In this document: positions 1 to 11,005 of the stretch, in pieces
How positions within the stretch are numbered: position 1 is the stretch's first letter
Layout: every line of letters starts with the position of its first letter
DNA from: Gymnopilus junonius
Lineage: Eukaryota > Basidiomycota > Agaricomycetes > Agaricales > Galerinaceae
Length of the DNA: 52,000 nt
Assembly: GCA_015501075.1 (NCBI GenBank)
Contig: JADNYJ010000243.1
Span: 1-52,000 of the forward strand
Direction: 5' to 3'
Made by a program: the position numbers and the translations under genes
The notes under the pieces: model-generated
What the model was told of the DNA's origin: nothing
The model's database searches: none
The model's input: the letters and a program-made list of their open reading frames with translations, nothing else

Positions 1-2380
1 GTAAGGATTATCACGAGAAATCGGAAAATTGGCGAGAGATAAAGTAAACGTAGGGTTTGAGAAGAAGTCGGCATTGAAGGTCGCGAACATTGGGAACTCC
101 GGCGACCGGACAAAGAACAGAATAGAAGAAAGACGAAAACCAAAAGAAATGATCGGAAAAATAAATAAATAAAGAGAGTAACACACCAGAGCGCAAACAA
201 CTTTCATCTTCCTTCACGATATCACCCTCTCCTTGCCTTTATGACTCGCCACTCTCCCCGCCTCTACCTCATTCGCTGGCGGCGGAAGCTCCATGGAAGG
301 CAACTTGGACAACATTCTGTTAGGCGTAACGGGCGCACTGCTGGCCCCGCAGTAGTGTTAGACCAGCACTAGAGTAAGCACTAGCGACCCTCCAACTTCC
401 AGCCCTCCCCTCCCCTCATACACAGGCGCGCCTCGAACCCTCCTTGACGACACACCAGCGGACCGAGAGATCGATTTCTTTCACCTTCTCCTGACCTTGT
501 GAGGTTGAGGGCGAGACCACAAGGGTAACTATGTGGGTGAGGACGTAGTCTATGGGTATATCAAGGGAAAGAAACCATGGTAATCGGGGTCGAATTCATA
601 CAAGAAAGGGGGGCTGATCAACACTATAGCTTTTCATAAGTTTAAATGAAGGACAAAAACTTACTGCAACTTATTTCGCTCATTCAACGACGCCAGGAGG
701 ATATGTACCGCATTCCCCTCAACATACTCCTAGCCCAGTACGACTTCCACCCCAGTTTTAAGATCCCTCACCCGTCAGACCCGAAAATCCTTCCCTCTAC
801 CCCACATTTGTCCTTATCCCGCCCCTCTTCCCTCGAAACACCTTCAAGTCGACAGTCGTTTCTCGTAACCGCCCATGATTCAGCGATCACCCTAAATCGA
901 GTTCAACGCGATAGTCACAATAGAATTCGGCAAGGCGATAGCAGCAGAGGACGTAAGTGAGACGGGATATAAGTGAAACGAGATGCATAGAGCAAAGAAT
1001 TTTCGCTTCAAGAAGTAGGTAAACGAGTGAAGTTGTAGGAAGAAATGAGGGGAAAGCACTTACGTTGTCCAATTCCGCGTCCCAATGAGCTGAATTTTTC
1101 CAAGTCGACCATCGCCAGAGATACAGGCGGACTTCTGGCCACCACTGGTCACAAATTTGAGATCCTCCGCGGAAATTGCCAACTGAGCTAAGTAGAAAGG
1201 AAACCGGTTGCGGAAGAAAAGTAAGTAAAGGCACATCAATAGGCATCCGGACGTACTACAAGTGTGATCACGAGGGTTGATACGATGTCTGGGATGGAAG
1301 TTATGGGGTTATGATGGCAAAACGTTGCATGTTGATTGACAGATTCGAACTTCGAAGGTAGAAAGCACAGCGGTATGCCAACCGCGATCGGCCAGATTGT
1401 TCTCACGGCACTTGATAAGATTAGATAAATCAACTCCAAGCTTCGGTTTTCTCGACAAAGTCTGGTTTCGTTCCTCCATCGATACCCGTATAGGTGTGCT
1501 AGCTAAGATTCTGAACTTACTGTGTAACCATCCTCCTCAAGTCAATAAATTATCTATGTCTTTGTCCACTTGTCCTCCACGATTTTATACGACCATCGAA
1601 TACTTCATCTACCAGTTTAAGATACTTATCTCCAAAAACCTTACATGAATGTAAACTGTAATCAATCAATCCATTAGCCAAGAAAACAGCATGACAGCGG
1701 GATAATATTACAATATTTAATACTCGTTCCCGCCACCAGAATGATGGGTGGCCAGGGCGATCGGTACATATGAACGCTACGTAGATAACTTGCGGGAGAG
1801 TTATCAGCTCAATGCTCATATTTGCGCTGTCGTATCTCAGTCCGGAAATTGTTGCTGGCGTGTGTATCAAGAGCCATAGGCTGGCACAGTCTGATGATAA
1901 GACGTAGATTTTGTAAATTCGTGCTGGTGTTATCGTTAGATTAACGAGGAAAAAATACGTGGAAGCTACAATCAAAAAGTGAAAAAAAGGAGCAGTGGTG
2001 AACGGTAATGCAGATACCCGTACCGCTATTCAACATGGCGTCCTTCTTATATTTCCGCTCTTGTCTTTATTGCCAAGCACACGGTGAGCTGATGCCTTCT
2101 TAACCACACCAATTTTACTGGAGTTTTGCTGGAGTTTGAAGGAGTTGTTCTGCGATATTACTTACTTCTGTCAGTAGATTCTTTTTCTCATTTGATAAAC
2201 TGCACATTAGTTTCAAGTAAGACGAACCATAGGAAACCGTTACATTTCTCAGCTGAATCTTACTCTATCCGCCTTATATTCGGCTTCTCTTCCTTCACCC
2301 TCAGCTCCGGCTCCGAACTCCAAACACACTGTATCCGCCTATAGGCCTCTAGCTAGATAATCTTCGCCCTCCTCAAACAT
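1..2380. other. Left edge, no convincing gene
   Basis: About 2.4 kb without a gene I can support. Open frames are short, overlap on both strands and show no recognisable domain. The longest is a 141-codon minus-strand frame at 1550-1975, with a hydrophobic start but no family resemblance, no clear promoter and no spliced extension. The stretch 360-480 is rich in C and T. No RNA gene, terminal repeat or mobile-element domain was recognised. Confidence 0.5.
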
Positions 2381-2731
2381 GACCTGTCCGACCTTTGCTT
2401 CACGCGAAGTAGAGAGTTGGGCGAATAGTTTTCATGGGCCTGTGGCTTCCATCTCCGCTGTGTAAGACGTAAGAAAGGAGCCAAGTATCCGCCATTGATC
2501 ATTCTCTGATAAGGCGGAAGGCGTGAGAAATGTTCCCCACTCTTTCCATGACCACCACCTCGACCGCGTATGAGGCTTCGCGCTCCAGATCAACGTCTCC
2601 CAGCTGTGCATCATGCTGATAGTGCAGCTGGGACGAAGACACACTGTCTCAGGCCACCCTTCTCCTCAATACCATTGCTCAATTTACCCTGTTGCTCTTA
2701 CTCGAACACGCGCTGGAATTTCGACTTCCTT
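2381..2731 (+). other. Possible exons of an unidentified gene
   Basis: Weak signs of a spliced plus-strand gene. An ATG at 2381 opens a 28-codon frame (starting MTCPTFASREVESWANSF) that runs into a good donor, GTAAGACG, near 2464. A second stretch ends near 2731 at another good donor, GTGCGTAG, and is open in two frames between an acceptor near 2628 and that donor. I could not join these into one frame with confidence and recognise no domain. It may be a non-coding transcript, a decayed gene or chance. Confidence 0.2.
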
Positions 2732-2739
2732 GGTGCGTA

Positions 2740-4111
2740 GTGTAACCTGGGTCAACGGTATGATTCTGATTGACTCAATATAGGCTTTGAGACTCATTAT
2801 TACAATCTTTGTTTTCAGACCCCGTGGCGTCGCCTACCCTCCGGACGGTATGTTCTATTTTGCAAACACCACTTGCATGTAGTTACTTCATTGCGTCTGG
2901 CATGCTAGCTGGCGATATACTCAACTTTACGGGGAACATCAGTCACCTTTATACCGTTAACATGTTCGTCAGCGCCAGTGGATGTCCTGGGGTGTCAGCA
3001 GAACAACACGTCGAAACCAGCACCTCAGAAGTTGATATCCGTCGGCGTCCGGCCTCCAGGTGAAAGGTCCTTACTAACTATAAACAATGTTGCCTTCTCT
3101 GTATTATTTGTTCTTCTGTTCCTTCAGATCTGTAAGCCTCATCGCATGTCGCGTCGTTTTACTCATAGTTCCACTGAATCGTTCAGAACTTCATTTCGCT
3201 TCCTAAATCCAATGCCGACTCTCCTGATTCTTCCCCAAGCTCGCAAATTTCCTCCCTTCATCACTACCTCGTTGTTACTCGGTGGCCTGCGCATTCGACT
3301 CGATTCCTTACGAACCACCCTGTACCAAGATTAGCGAAGGAAGGTCGGGCATGGCTAAATTGCTGATGTCAGGGTAACGGTATATCGACATCTGGTAAGT
3401 CATGACATTTAGCTATTTGCTGTATTTCTCGATTCCCTATTCCTCCTTTTTTTCCGTTGCGATCTTTTTAGTGTCCTTTCGATGTCGCTCTATCGACCGT
3501 AACTCATCTTCGTGTCCCGCCAGGTAACACTAGATGACCGCAAACTAAGGCCATCAGCGCTGTTATGTGTCCCAGCTCCAGAAGTCTGGAGCTGTAGTTG
3601 TTGATGTCATCGGCGAGGAAGGGTTAGAGTGAACCTCCGAGGTTATAATTGGTGAGAACGTCGCTACCTCAGTATCGTATTGAACTGACCTTACTATTGA
3701 ACAGATCCGCCGACTTTCCTGCTTCTATTCCCTCTGTTTTAATCTCCATAGAAACGACCGGCGTCTAAATCGTCACCTGCTTCACAGCGGTCGCCGCGTC
3801 CCGACGCCCTAGTCGCCGTTCCTATCCGCCGCTGTTCCTACCTCCGTCAGGCCTTTTCCCATCAGATCAACGTCCTCCGCAACAGTTATATAATCTATTA
3901 CTCGTACTTTATTCCTCGTAAATATATTCTTCTTGCAGGTACATGTCTGTCTTCCCTGTCCCGGTCGGAAGATTTCAAATGATTTCACACTAGTAAAAGT
4001 TTGATAGATAGAAAATCAGGATTAATTTGATTAGACGAAGAAACGTTACGCCGCATGTACAGAGATCATTTAATACTATAATTAAAAGCAAGTTTCTTTG
4101 AGCTCAGGCTG
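2740..4111. other. Intergenic, nothing recognised
   Basis: About 1.4 kb downstream of the possible exons and 3' of the minus-strand DUF2235 gene. Frames such as 2978-3334 (+) lack a recognisable domain or codon pattern. I see no repeat or RNA gene. Confidence 0.5.
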
Positions 4112-6301
4112 CTAGTCAACCCATACAGGCTCGATATTGGGCATCAACTTCGCCTTGGGTTTGTAGGCTTTATCGTTCTCTACTTTCATATCCATGCATA
4201 GGCGAACAGTGCGGTGGATCTTCACACCTTCAAGACGCTGCTTTGGAATAACGCGCCCGCGACCATGGTTGATGCTAAGAGATCGTATAAGAAGTATACT
4301 CAATCAGGTTGCTAATTTAGAGGTACTCACGAAAGCTTCTGTATCCAGGTATCATGGTCATTCTGGAACCGAATCTTTTGAGGCATGAACTCCAATATCC
4401 ACCATGACTTCGAAATGTCTAGCATATCATTCTTGTCGCTCAGGGCGTCCGCCAAGTCCTCCTCTTCTTCGTTAACGAAATCCTCGACGTCTACGAATTG
4501 GCCATTATGCGCGAGGATCTTCAAATCACGGGTCTTATTGGGCGGATTGCCAGAAAATTTCATTACCGGATCAGGACGCTCTTTAACTTCTGGCCAAAGT
4601 GTAGAAGGATCGAGCCCGACTACCTTGAAGGAATCACGATGAAAAATGATTCCAGTCTTCAACTTGAAGCATTCACGAATCATCCAGCGTAACGAGATAC
4701 GCGCCAGATTATTCCGAACTTCATTCTTCACCGCCCCTCCTCCGACGTCTAAAAGAAATAAGTACGCCATGCAACGTATTCAAACGAAACCGCATACCAC
4801 AATGACATCCCAAAAACCAGACCTCCTCGACATCTGTACTGTGCATTCCGCCAAGGTACTGACTCTCGAGTTAGAGTAAGGTTTGTCGGCAGGTGGGCTT
4901 CCGTTGTGGATTATGCTTCTCGCCCCATTTCAATCCCAGATCCATCTCCTCGGGGGTCGGGCGATTAAAGAAGTTAGGTATGAAGCGTACCCGATGCTCA
5001 TCCAAGGAAAGAGCCTGGCGGAAGTTCTTGACGTGAGTGTTGAACGTGGTGAAGGGGAGACGCTTAGGAATGAGCCCGACGGACCCCACAGTATCCCTTA
5101 TAAATTTTAGTACGCAATTTTCGGAAGCCTATTCCAGTTTGCGTACAAAACGCCGATTAGCTCGATGTCAACCTCAATGGAGAACGCCTTCTTGAACGCA
5201 GCGCTTTGCTCCAATCCCTTCTGATCTTCTCGCGAGTACATTTTGTACGCAAAAGGAACCTGTTGGTGGTTATCTCGTGGAAGTAAGCCAATCTGTGCGA
5301 TGATTCAGAACGAAGAACGGCCGGAATAAATATGAAGTTAACTTTATGCAGCCTAGCATAAAAACGTCAACAATAGCATGATGATTGGGAGGCACTAGCT
5401 TACATTCCACCCAGCGCTCTTGCGGTGTCTCAAGAAACCGCATATTTAGTACTCAAATGAAAGAGAAGATCGAAATGAAACTCACATGCACCACGCGAGA
5501 AGCCTGATTCGCCAATAGGCTGCATCAGCTGTCATCGATTGTCGAGTAAGATATAAAATACGCACCAAAAAGAAAGATCTTGTCACCAGCCTTGTCTTAA
5601 ATTTGAGATAAGTCCTGGGTAAATCCTAGAGAGCAACTCGATAGCGTACAATTTTGCATCAGAAACTCATATCCTCCTACGTGGCGGATACGTTAGCATA
5701 GTAAATGAAGAAAGCGAAGGCATATTTTTACCCATAACATGCGCATCCAAATGCACCCCAACCATAGTGTCCATGAGTTTGTGAAGCTTTGCCATCATAG
5801 GTTTCGCTATCTGAGGTATCGTATACGTTCCGATTCCGGCCTTTGAATGAGTAGAGTTTGAGATAACAGTGAATAATTGACGTAAGAAGACATACCTGGT
5901 AGTAAACCAGCTGCTGTTCTGGACTGTCCTTCTTCAGCATCGTAAAGAAATTCACGATATTCGAGTTCTTGAGACGTATTAGGTGAACAAGTTATTGAAT
6001 GGTAGAATGGAAAGGAGAACTAACGTCATCATCGAATTGGTCGCCTATGAGAAGAAACATCGGAATAAGTTGAGCAGCCACGCGTCGATGTTCAACAAGA
6101 AAACTCACCTGTTCCGTCAAAACAGAGGACTAATGTACGATGTTTGTGATTCGGAGGAATAGTTGGCTCCTGAAGTTCTGAAGAATTGGTGGAACTACCT
6201 GACAGCGCGCTGGTCGGAGATGAAACTACCGGGAAATCAGGAAACTGATCCTGTCGAGGGTTAGATACGAGGTCCAATTTCTTCTCTGTCCGCAAAGACA
6301 T
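4112..6301 (-). pseudogene. DUF2235 alpha/beta-hydrolase (T6SS Tle1-like fold), interrupted
   Basis: Member of the DUF2235 family, serine hydrolases related to bacterial Tle1 phospholipases; the fungal substrate is unknown. The minus-strand start at 6301 gives a Ser/Pro-rich N-terminus, then RTLVLCFDGTGDQFDDD across the first intron, NSNIVNFFTMLKKD, AGIGTYTIP, the nucleophile elbow LFGFSRGAYTARAL, GLLPRDNHQQVPFAYKMYS, the DTVGSVGLIPKRLPF strand, and a late CHCDVGGGAV motif typical of the family. The C-terminus ends PNIEPVWVD. At least ten introns are needed. The elbow is built from exons of 18 nt (5487-5504), 25 nt (5404-5428) and 10 nt (5343-5352). An in-frame TAA at 4871-4873 separates FFNRPTPEEMDLGLKWGEK from TDVEEVWF, and no GT donor precedes it. 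The intervening ~70 nt read family-like in another frame, so paired indels are likely. It is divergent from the Zn2Cys6 gene. Family assignment is firm; intactness is not. Confidence 0.85.
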
Positions 6302-7217
6302 AACGAGCGTTTGCGAGTAGAAAGTCGTGAGGATCGAAGAAGGGACAAGGAAGAGGATATGTACAGAATACGTAGCTGACTATAATGTCGTCCTTGTTCG
6401 CTTCCCGCAAATGAAAAGGAAAACGATTGGCTACGAGAGTAGGCATTTATATCCGACATCTTGACATTTACGGTTAGCACTATATGAAACGGAAGTAGCA
6501 TGTAACTCACGTTCAAGAGTCTGATGGAGCCACCGAAGAATGAAAGGTACAACGTTACGTTCGAAACTCGAGAAGCCAAGGGTGGTCAGTTGTATGACTG
6601 CGGGACAGCAAGAGGGGCGTGCATATATGCAAGTGGCAACGCTGTGGAAAAGACACTTGGGGCTGAGTTCAATCACGATATCGAGTTGGGAAGCACACCA
6701 CTGAAATATTGAAAACCAACGTGCACGTCAATCAAACCTGTGAGAGCTTGGACCTTGGACGCGTTTCGTTCAGATCTCCGCCTAGACAGAAGGACGGGAT
6801 CTTCATTTGTATAAAGGAACTGATGAGGAAGGAAGGCATTAAAGTAAGAAAGACCCAACTGAGTGCTCGACAAGCGTCAGAGCGTTCAGGTGCCCCAGCG
6901 GCAAGCGCGGTGTGGGATTCGTAATGAATGGCACAGCCATCGAATAATCATCGTTATCTTATCAATGTTCTCTCAGGCCACTCTAAAATTTCACTCACGT
7001 TATAGGCGGAAAATGACACAGCCCGCCCATGGCCATTTCCTGGTCGTTTCGTGACCTTTGATCACTGATGATGATATTTTGACGGACCGGAGCCATTCCC
7101 GTTTACATCTCAATTTAGCTCTTTATTGTCACCCAACTTCTTGCTGACCGCATCCTCCACCTGCGAATGTGGTTTCCGCCCACACATTCTCGCTCATTCG
7201 CGCAATCCATACTCTGA
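6302..7217. promoter_or_regulatory. Divergent intergenic promoter region
   Basis: About 0.9 kb separates the start of the minus-strand DUF2235 gene from the start of the plus-strand Zn2Cys6 gene, so both promoters must lie here. Several short frames overlap on both strands without recognisable domains. I cannot point to a clear TATA box for either gene. Confidence 0.45.
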
Positions 7218-10200
7218 ATGGTTTCTGGCGGGAAAGAGAAGGAACAGAGGCAGAGGAAGAAACCAGGGCGCGTGTACGTCACATTGAATTTGAATGGTGT
7301 GTGCGTCGTACTCATTGCGGACCATTCCAGTCCCACCTCATGCGCTGAGTGTAGAAGGCTCAAACTTCGCTGTGATCGCAACGTGAGTTGTGATCTTTGC
7401 CAGCGCCGACGGTTCCGTCTCCGGCGCTGTTCGGTCAAGGGTTTTGATCCTTTTTTTGCATTCAGGTCCCTTGCGAGAAATGCGTTTCGAGAGGCTGCGG
7501 TTCGATTTGTCCAGATGGTGCGTAGCGCATGATTACAAGTTCGACTCTCAGCACTAATTTCTCTAAACCAGGCGTTTGACCCCCGGAAGAAGTGGTCGCT
7601 TGGTTTTGGCGAATACCGAGGAGCTTCACGATCGCATTGAACAGTTGTCGTCACGCAATCGGGATTTGGAGAAGGCTCTTCGCAAGTTACAAGGAACTGT
7701 GTCAGACCAACCACATCCGCTTCTGGGTGCCGATCTACTAAAGCTCAACTTTCAGCACGGCTCGTCCTCTTCCGGCCCCAGTACTTCTTCTTCCAGTAAA
7801 TCGCCTTCAACGTCGCGCGTTAGTCCGACAACCCACCCACCAGAACCGATGGATGTTACAATGGACGAAGATCATAATATTATTGATGCTTATGGTGAGC
7901 CTTTGTCCTCTCACGTCGTCACGATCATATACTCACTTCGTTACCAGGTACTTTGGCGATCAATCGGAGAGGAGAGTCGTCATTTCTGGGCAGGACCGCC
8001 CGCGCTGATGTACGTATGCAACAACTTTTGGCTCGTTCAACCCACTTATTCTTTCTTCCAGTACCTCGTTCAAGTACGTTCCCTAATTCTTTCACATCCT
8101 GGCGTTCCTCACGCATCATCTCAGGCCTCAACTAGACCTCAGCGACCGCCTCACCAGAATTTTCCAAGATTATCACAGAGGATCGTGGGCGGCTTCTTTC
8201 CCGGAGTCCGAGTTATACAACGACGCCCTTCTATCCGAAATCCTCAGTCTTTTACCTACTCAAGCTGAAGCCCTCCACCTCTGCGACGTGTATCTTGAAT
8301 ACGGTAAATTTCTGTGAGTACCGAGCATCCCCATGATCAGATCTGCCATTTAATCCGGAACACAGATACGCCCCAATTTCAAAAAAGGAACTGCACGAGG
8401 AGACCCTTAACCTGGTTTATAGAGCAAAGTACGTGGCCTCAATTCTGATTTCCAGAATTCTATTCACAGGACCCTATTATCGTAGGCAATTCGCCGGCTT
8501 TGACCACTATCATTCCCTCTCCCTTCTTTTCATCATCTTTGCTATTGCCACGCTCTTCAGTCCCAACAAGCAACCATTCTCAGTAGAGGCCGATGAATAT
8601 TACCACCTGTCACGAGCTGCCCTCGGATTTGCCCCGCCATTTCATGAAACGACGTTGACGTCGATCCAGGCCATGGTAAGTTGTCGCTCGTGGATCTATT
8701 TTCTTCTCACTCAATGTCAGTGATAGATTCACATGTCGCAATACATCGATCTAAGCGACTCTGAAGCAGGTGCTTCCGACTTAATTTGGATGTATATGGG
8801 TCAGGCTGTAGGGTTAAGTCAGAAGGTACGCCTCTATCTTTTATCTCTGGTGCGGTCAGCGCTCACTAATTTCTAATTAGATTGGACTGCGTGAGTTTGA
8901 ATCGTAAAAGGTCGTCAAAGGCTTTGTGGCTGACCAGTGACACGTGCATCATTTATCCATCAAGATCTCAACAGCAGTCGTTGGAAATTGTCTGATGCAC
9001 TGACCGAACGGCGGCACGAGCTCTTCTGGAGGTTGTTCGTATCAGACACATGGAAAGTTCGTTTCCTTCAGTGCTCTCTGCCCTCCTTATAATTAACGTT
9101 TCCGCTTTAGAGCCTCCACTTCGGCCGCCCATCCGCAATCTCGAGCGCCCATGTCGATTGCCCACGTCCACTCAGTCTTGGATCAGGAGGCGTTCCGGGG
9201 AGTTGTGAGTTGCGAACCTCTATATCTGGAGTCTTCTAATTGAAGGGTTTTGATCAGTTTATTCCTGGAATCTGCAATTCACGCACCTGCTGCATTCAAT
9301 AATGGAAGCGACCTTTGGTCCCAAGCAGCCTGTTTACGCCAACATTCTCGATTTCGACCGCCAAATCCGTGATGTCGAGATTCCCGTACAATGGCGAATC
9401 CAATCAGAGGAGGAGTCGACTTCTCCGTCTACCGACATATCGATGTATCGTTGGCTGGTGGTTTCTGCTAAGGAGATAGGTGAGTCATTGTGCTTGTCGT
9501 ATATTGACCATGGCCTGATGTTAGCTTTCTAGCTCTTCTCAATCTTCATCGACCATACTTTGCTCAAGCCCTGCAAGAGGCCCCTCATGACCTTCAACGA
9601 CATCGATACCTTCCTTCTGTAATCGCAGCATTTCGATCAGCTTGGAGGCTGATACGTGGTCTTGCTATGACTTGGCGCGTTATCCCAAAATTTCTGGCTC
9701 GGGTCAATTTGGCGTGGGTACATGGTCTTTCCGCTGCAGTGAGTATCAACTTGAATTCTGTCGAGTTCTTGTTCGCTGACTCCAAACGTCTCAAAGATCT
9801 CAATGTGTCTCTTCGTTAGCAGGGCGCCCACTTCCCGCATGGCGACATCAGCATTAGAGGAACTCGATAACCTGACATCTTTATTCGACGTATCCGCATC
9901 GACCTGTCGCCCTGCGGCGAAATCATTGGTCTGTCTCTAACCTTTTTCACTTTAACTCGCGTTTTTTCTGATACATCTTTCTGTCGAATAGCCCTCAGTC
10001 CAGAACCTGCGAAGAAAAGCACATGAAGCCATGGGCCCGCCACGCACTCGGTTCTACCACCATCATGAGGCGAGCGATATCTCAGCCACGCCAATAAGCA
10101 GCGTGCCGATCTCCGAGCTCGACAGACTGAACGGCAGGACATACTTCCTATCCGATCACCCATCCTCCTCGTCATCAACATCTGCGTCCGCATCTGCCTC

Positions 10201-10756
10201 TGCCGCCGACCCTCGATCACGCGCCACATCAGTCACCATATCCGAAAGCGCCGAAGGCCCTTACCTCCTCTCTTCCCCTCTCTTCCACAGCGACGACAAT
10301 CTCCATCCCACTCTCGCTCAGGACTTGAGAGATTTCGCTGCTCATAGTCCACTCTCCCCATCTTTCTTCGACCCTCCCAGTGTCGCAAATCCACAAAGGA
10401 TCCGCACTCCACTTCCGGTACCACCACCCTCATCTCACGACTCTATACCCATCGCAGGACCCAGTCGACAACATGAGGAACCCCCCGAGCCAGCTAGATT
10501 TTTCTCTCAACAACCACAGCAATCATTCTTTCACGTCCCGCCCAGAGTCGAATCTTTATCTCAGTCCCAAGGGCAATTCTTATACCCACCCTTTCAAACC
10601 CAACCTCTGGACCCGTCTATGGATCCACGCAGGTCGGTATTTGGACCGGGTTTTCAGCCAGGCTTTCAGAGTGGGTTTAGCGGTGGATTTGGAGCTATAT
10701 CACCCATAGCGTTAGACTCCTCGTGGAATAGCTTCGCGGAGCAGCTGGGCTTTTAA
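7218..10756 (+). CDS. Zn2Cys6 transcription factor with fungal_trans domain
   Basis: Nuclear fungal transcription factor. The N-terminus is basic, then the zinc cluster is assembled over exons 7218-7273, 7331-7382 and 7466-7521: SCAECRRLKLRCDRN followed by VPCEKCVSRGCGSICPDG, giving the six cysteines of a Zn(II)2Cys6 binuclear cluster. A coiled-coil linker follows (LANTEELHDRIEQLSSRNRD...). The middle region carries the fungal_trans (PF04082) pattern: RRHELFWRLFVSDTWKSLHF then GRPSAISSAHVDCP near 9000-9160. The tail is Ser/Pro/Gln/Phe-rich and disordered, ending FAEQLGF with TAA at 10754-10756. My splice model has about 16 introns and 850-900 residues. One junction is uncertain: a 12-nt exon at 8062-8073 (YLVQ) does not join in phase to the clearly coding stretch that follows (DLSDRLTRIFQDYH). 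Targets cannot be read from the sequence. Confidence 0.88.
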
Positions 10757-11005
10757 CCATGTTTTTGTAATTTGTTTAGGTGCATACTTTACGCTGGACT
10801 TTTCTTGCACTTCTTGTAGGGATTATTGTTTGTCTACGACTTTAAGTCATGACCTTCTTGAAAACATCAGTATCATGTACGTTATTATAGACAGCTCTCA
10901 ATCATACTCGTGGCTTTGCAATGATTCCTGAAAAAACGAGAATTCCGCTGTGAATTGGATGAATTCCTATGGTACATGTTATGTAGGTATGCTCATTGTC
11001 CGAAT

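Noticed and set aside
1550..1975. 141-codon minus-strand frame
   Set aside because: No domain, no promoter, no splice support; composition fits chance opening of AT-rich sequence.
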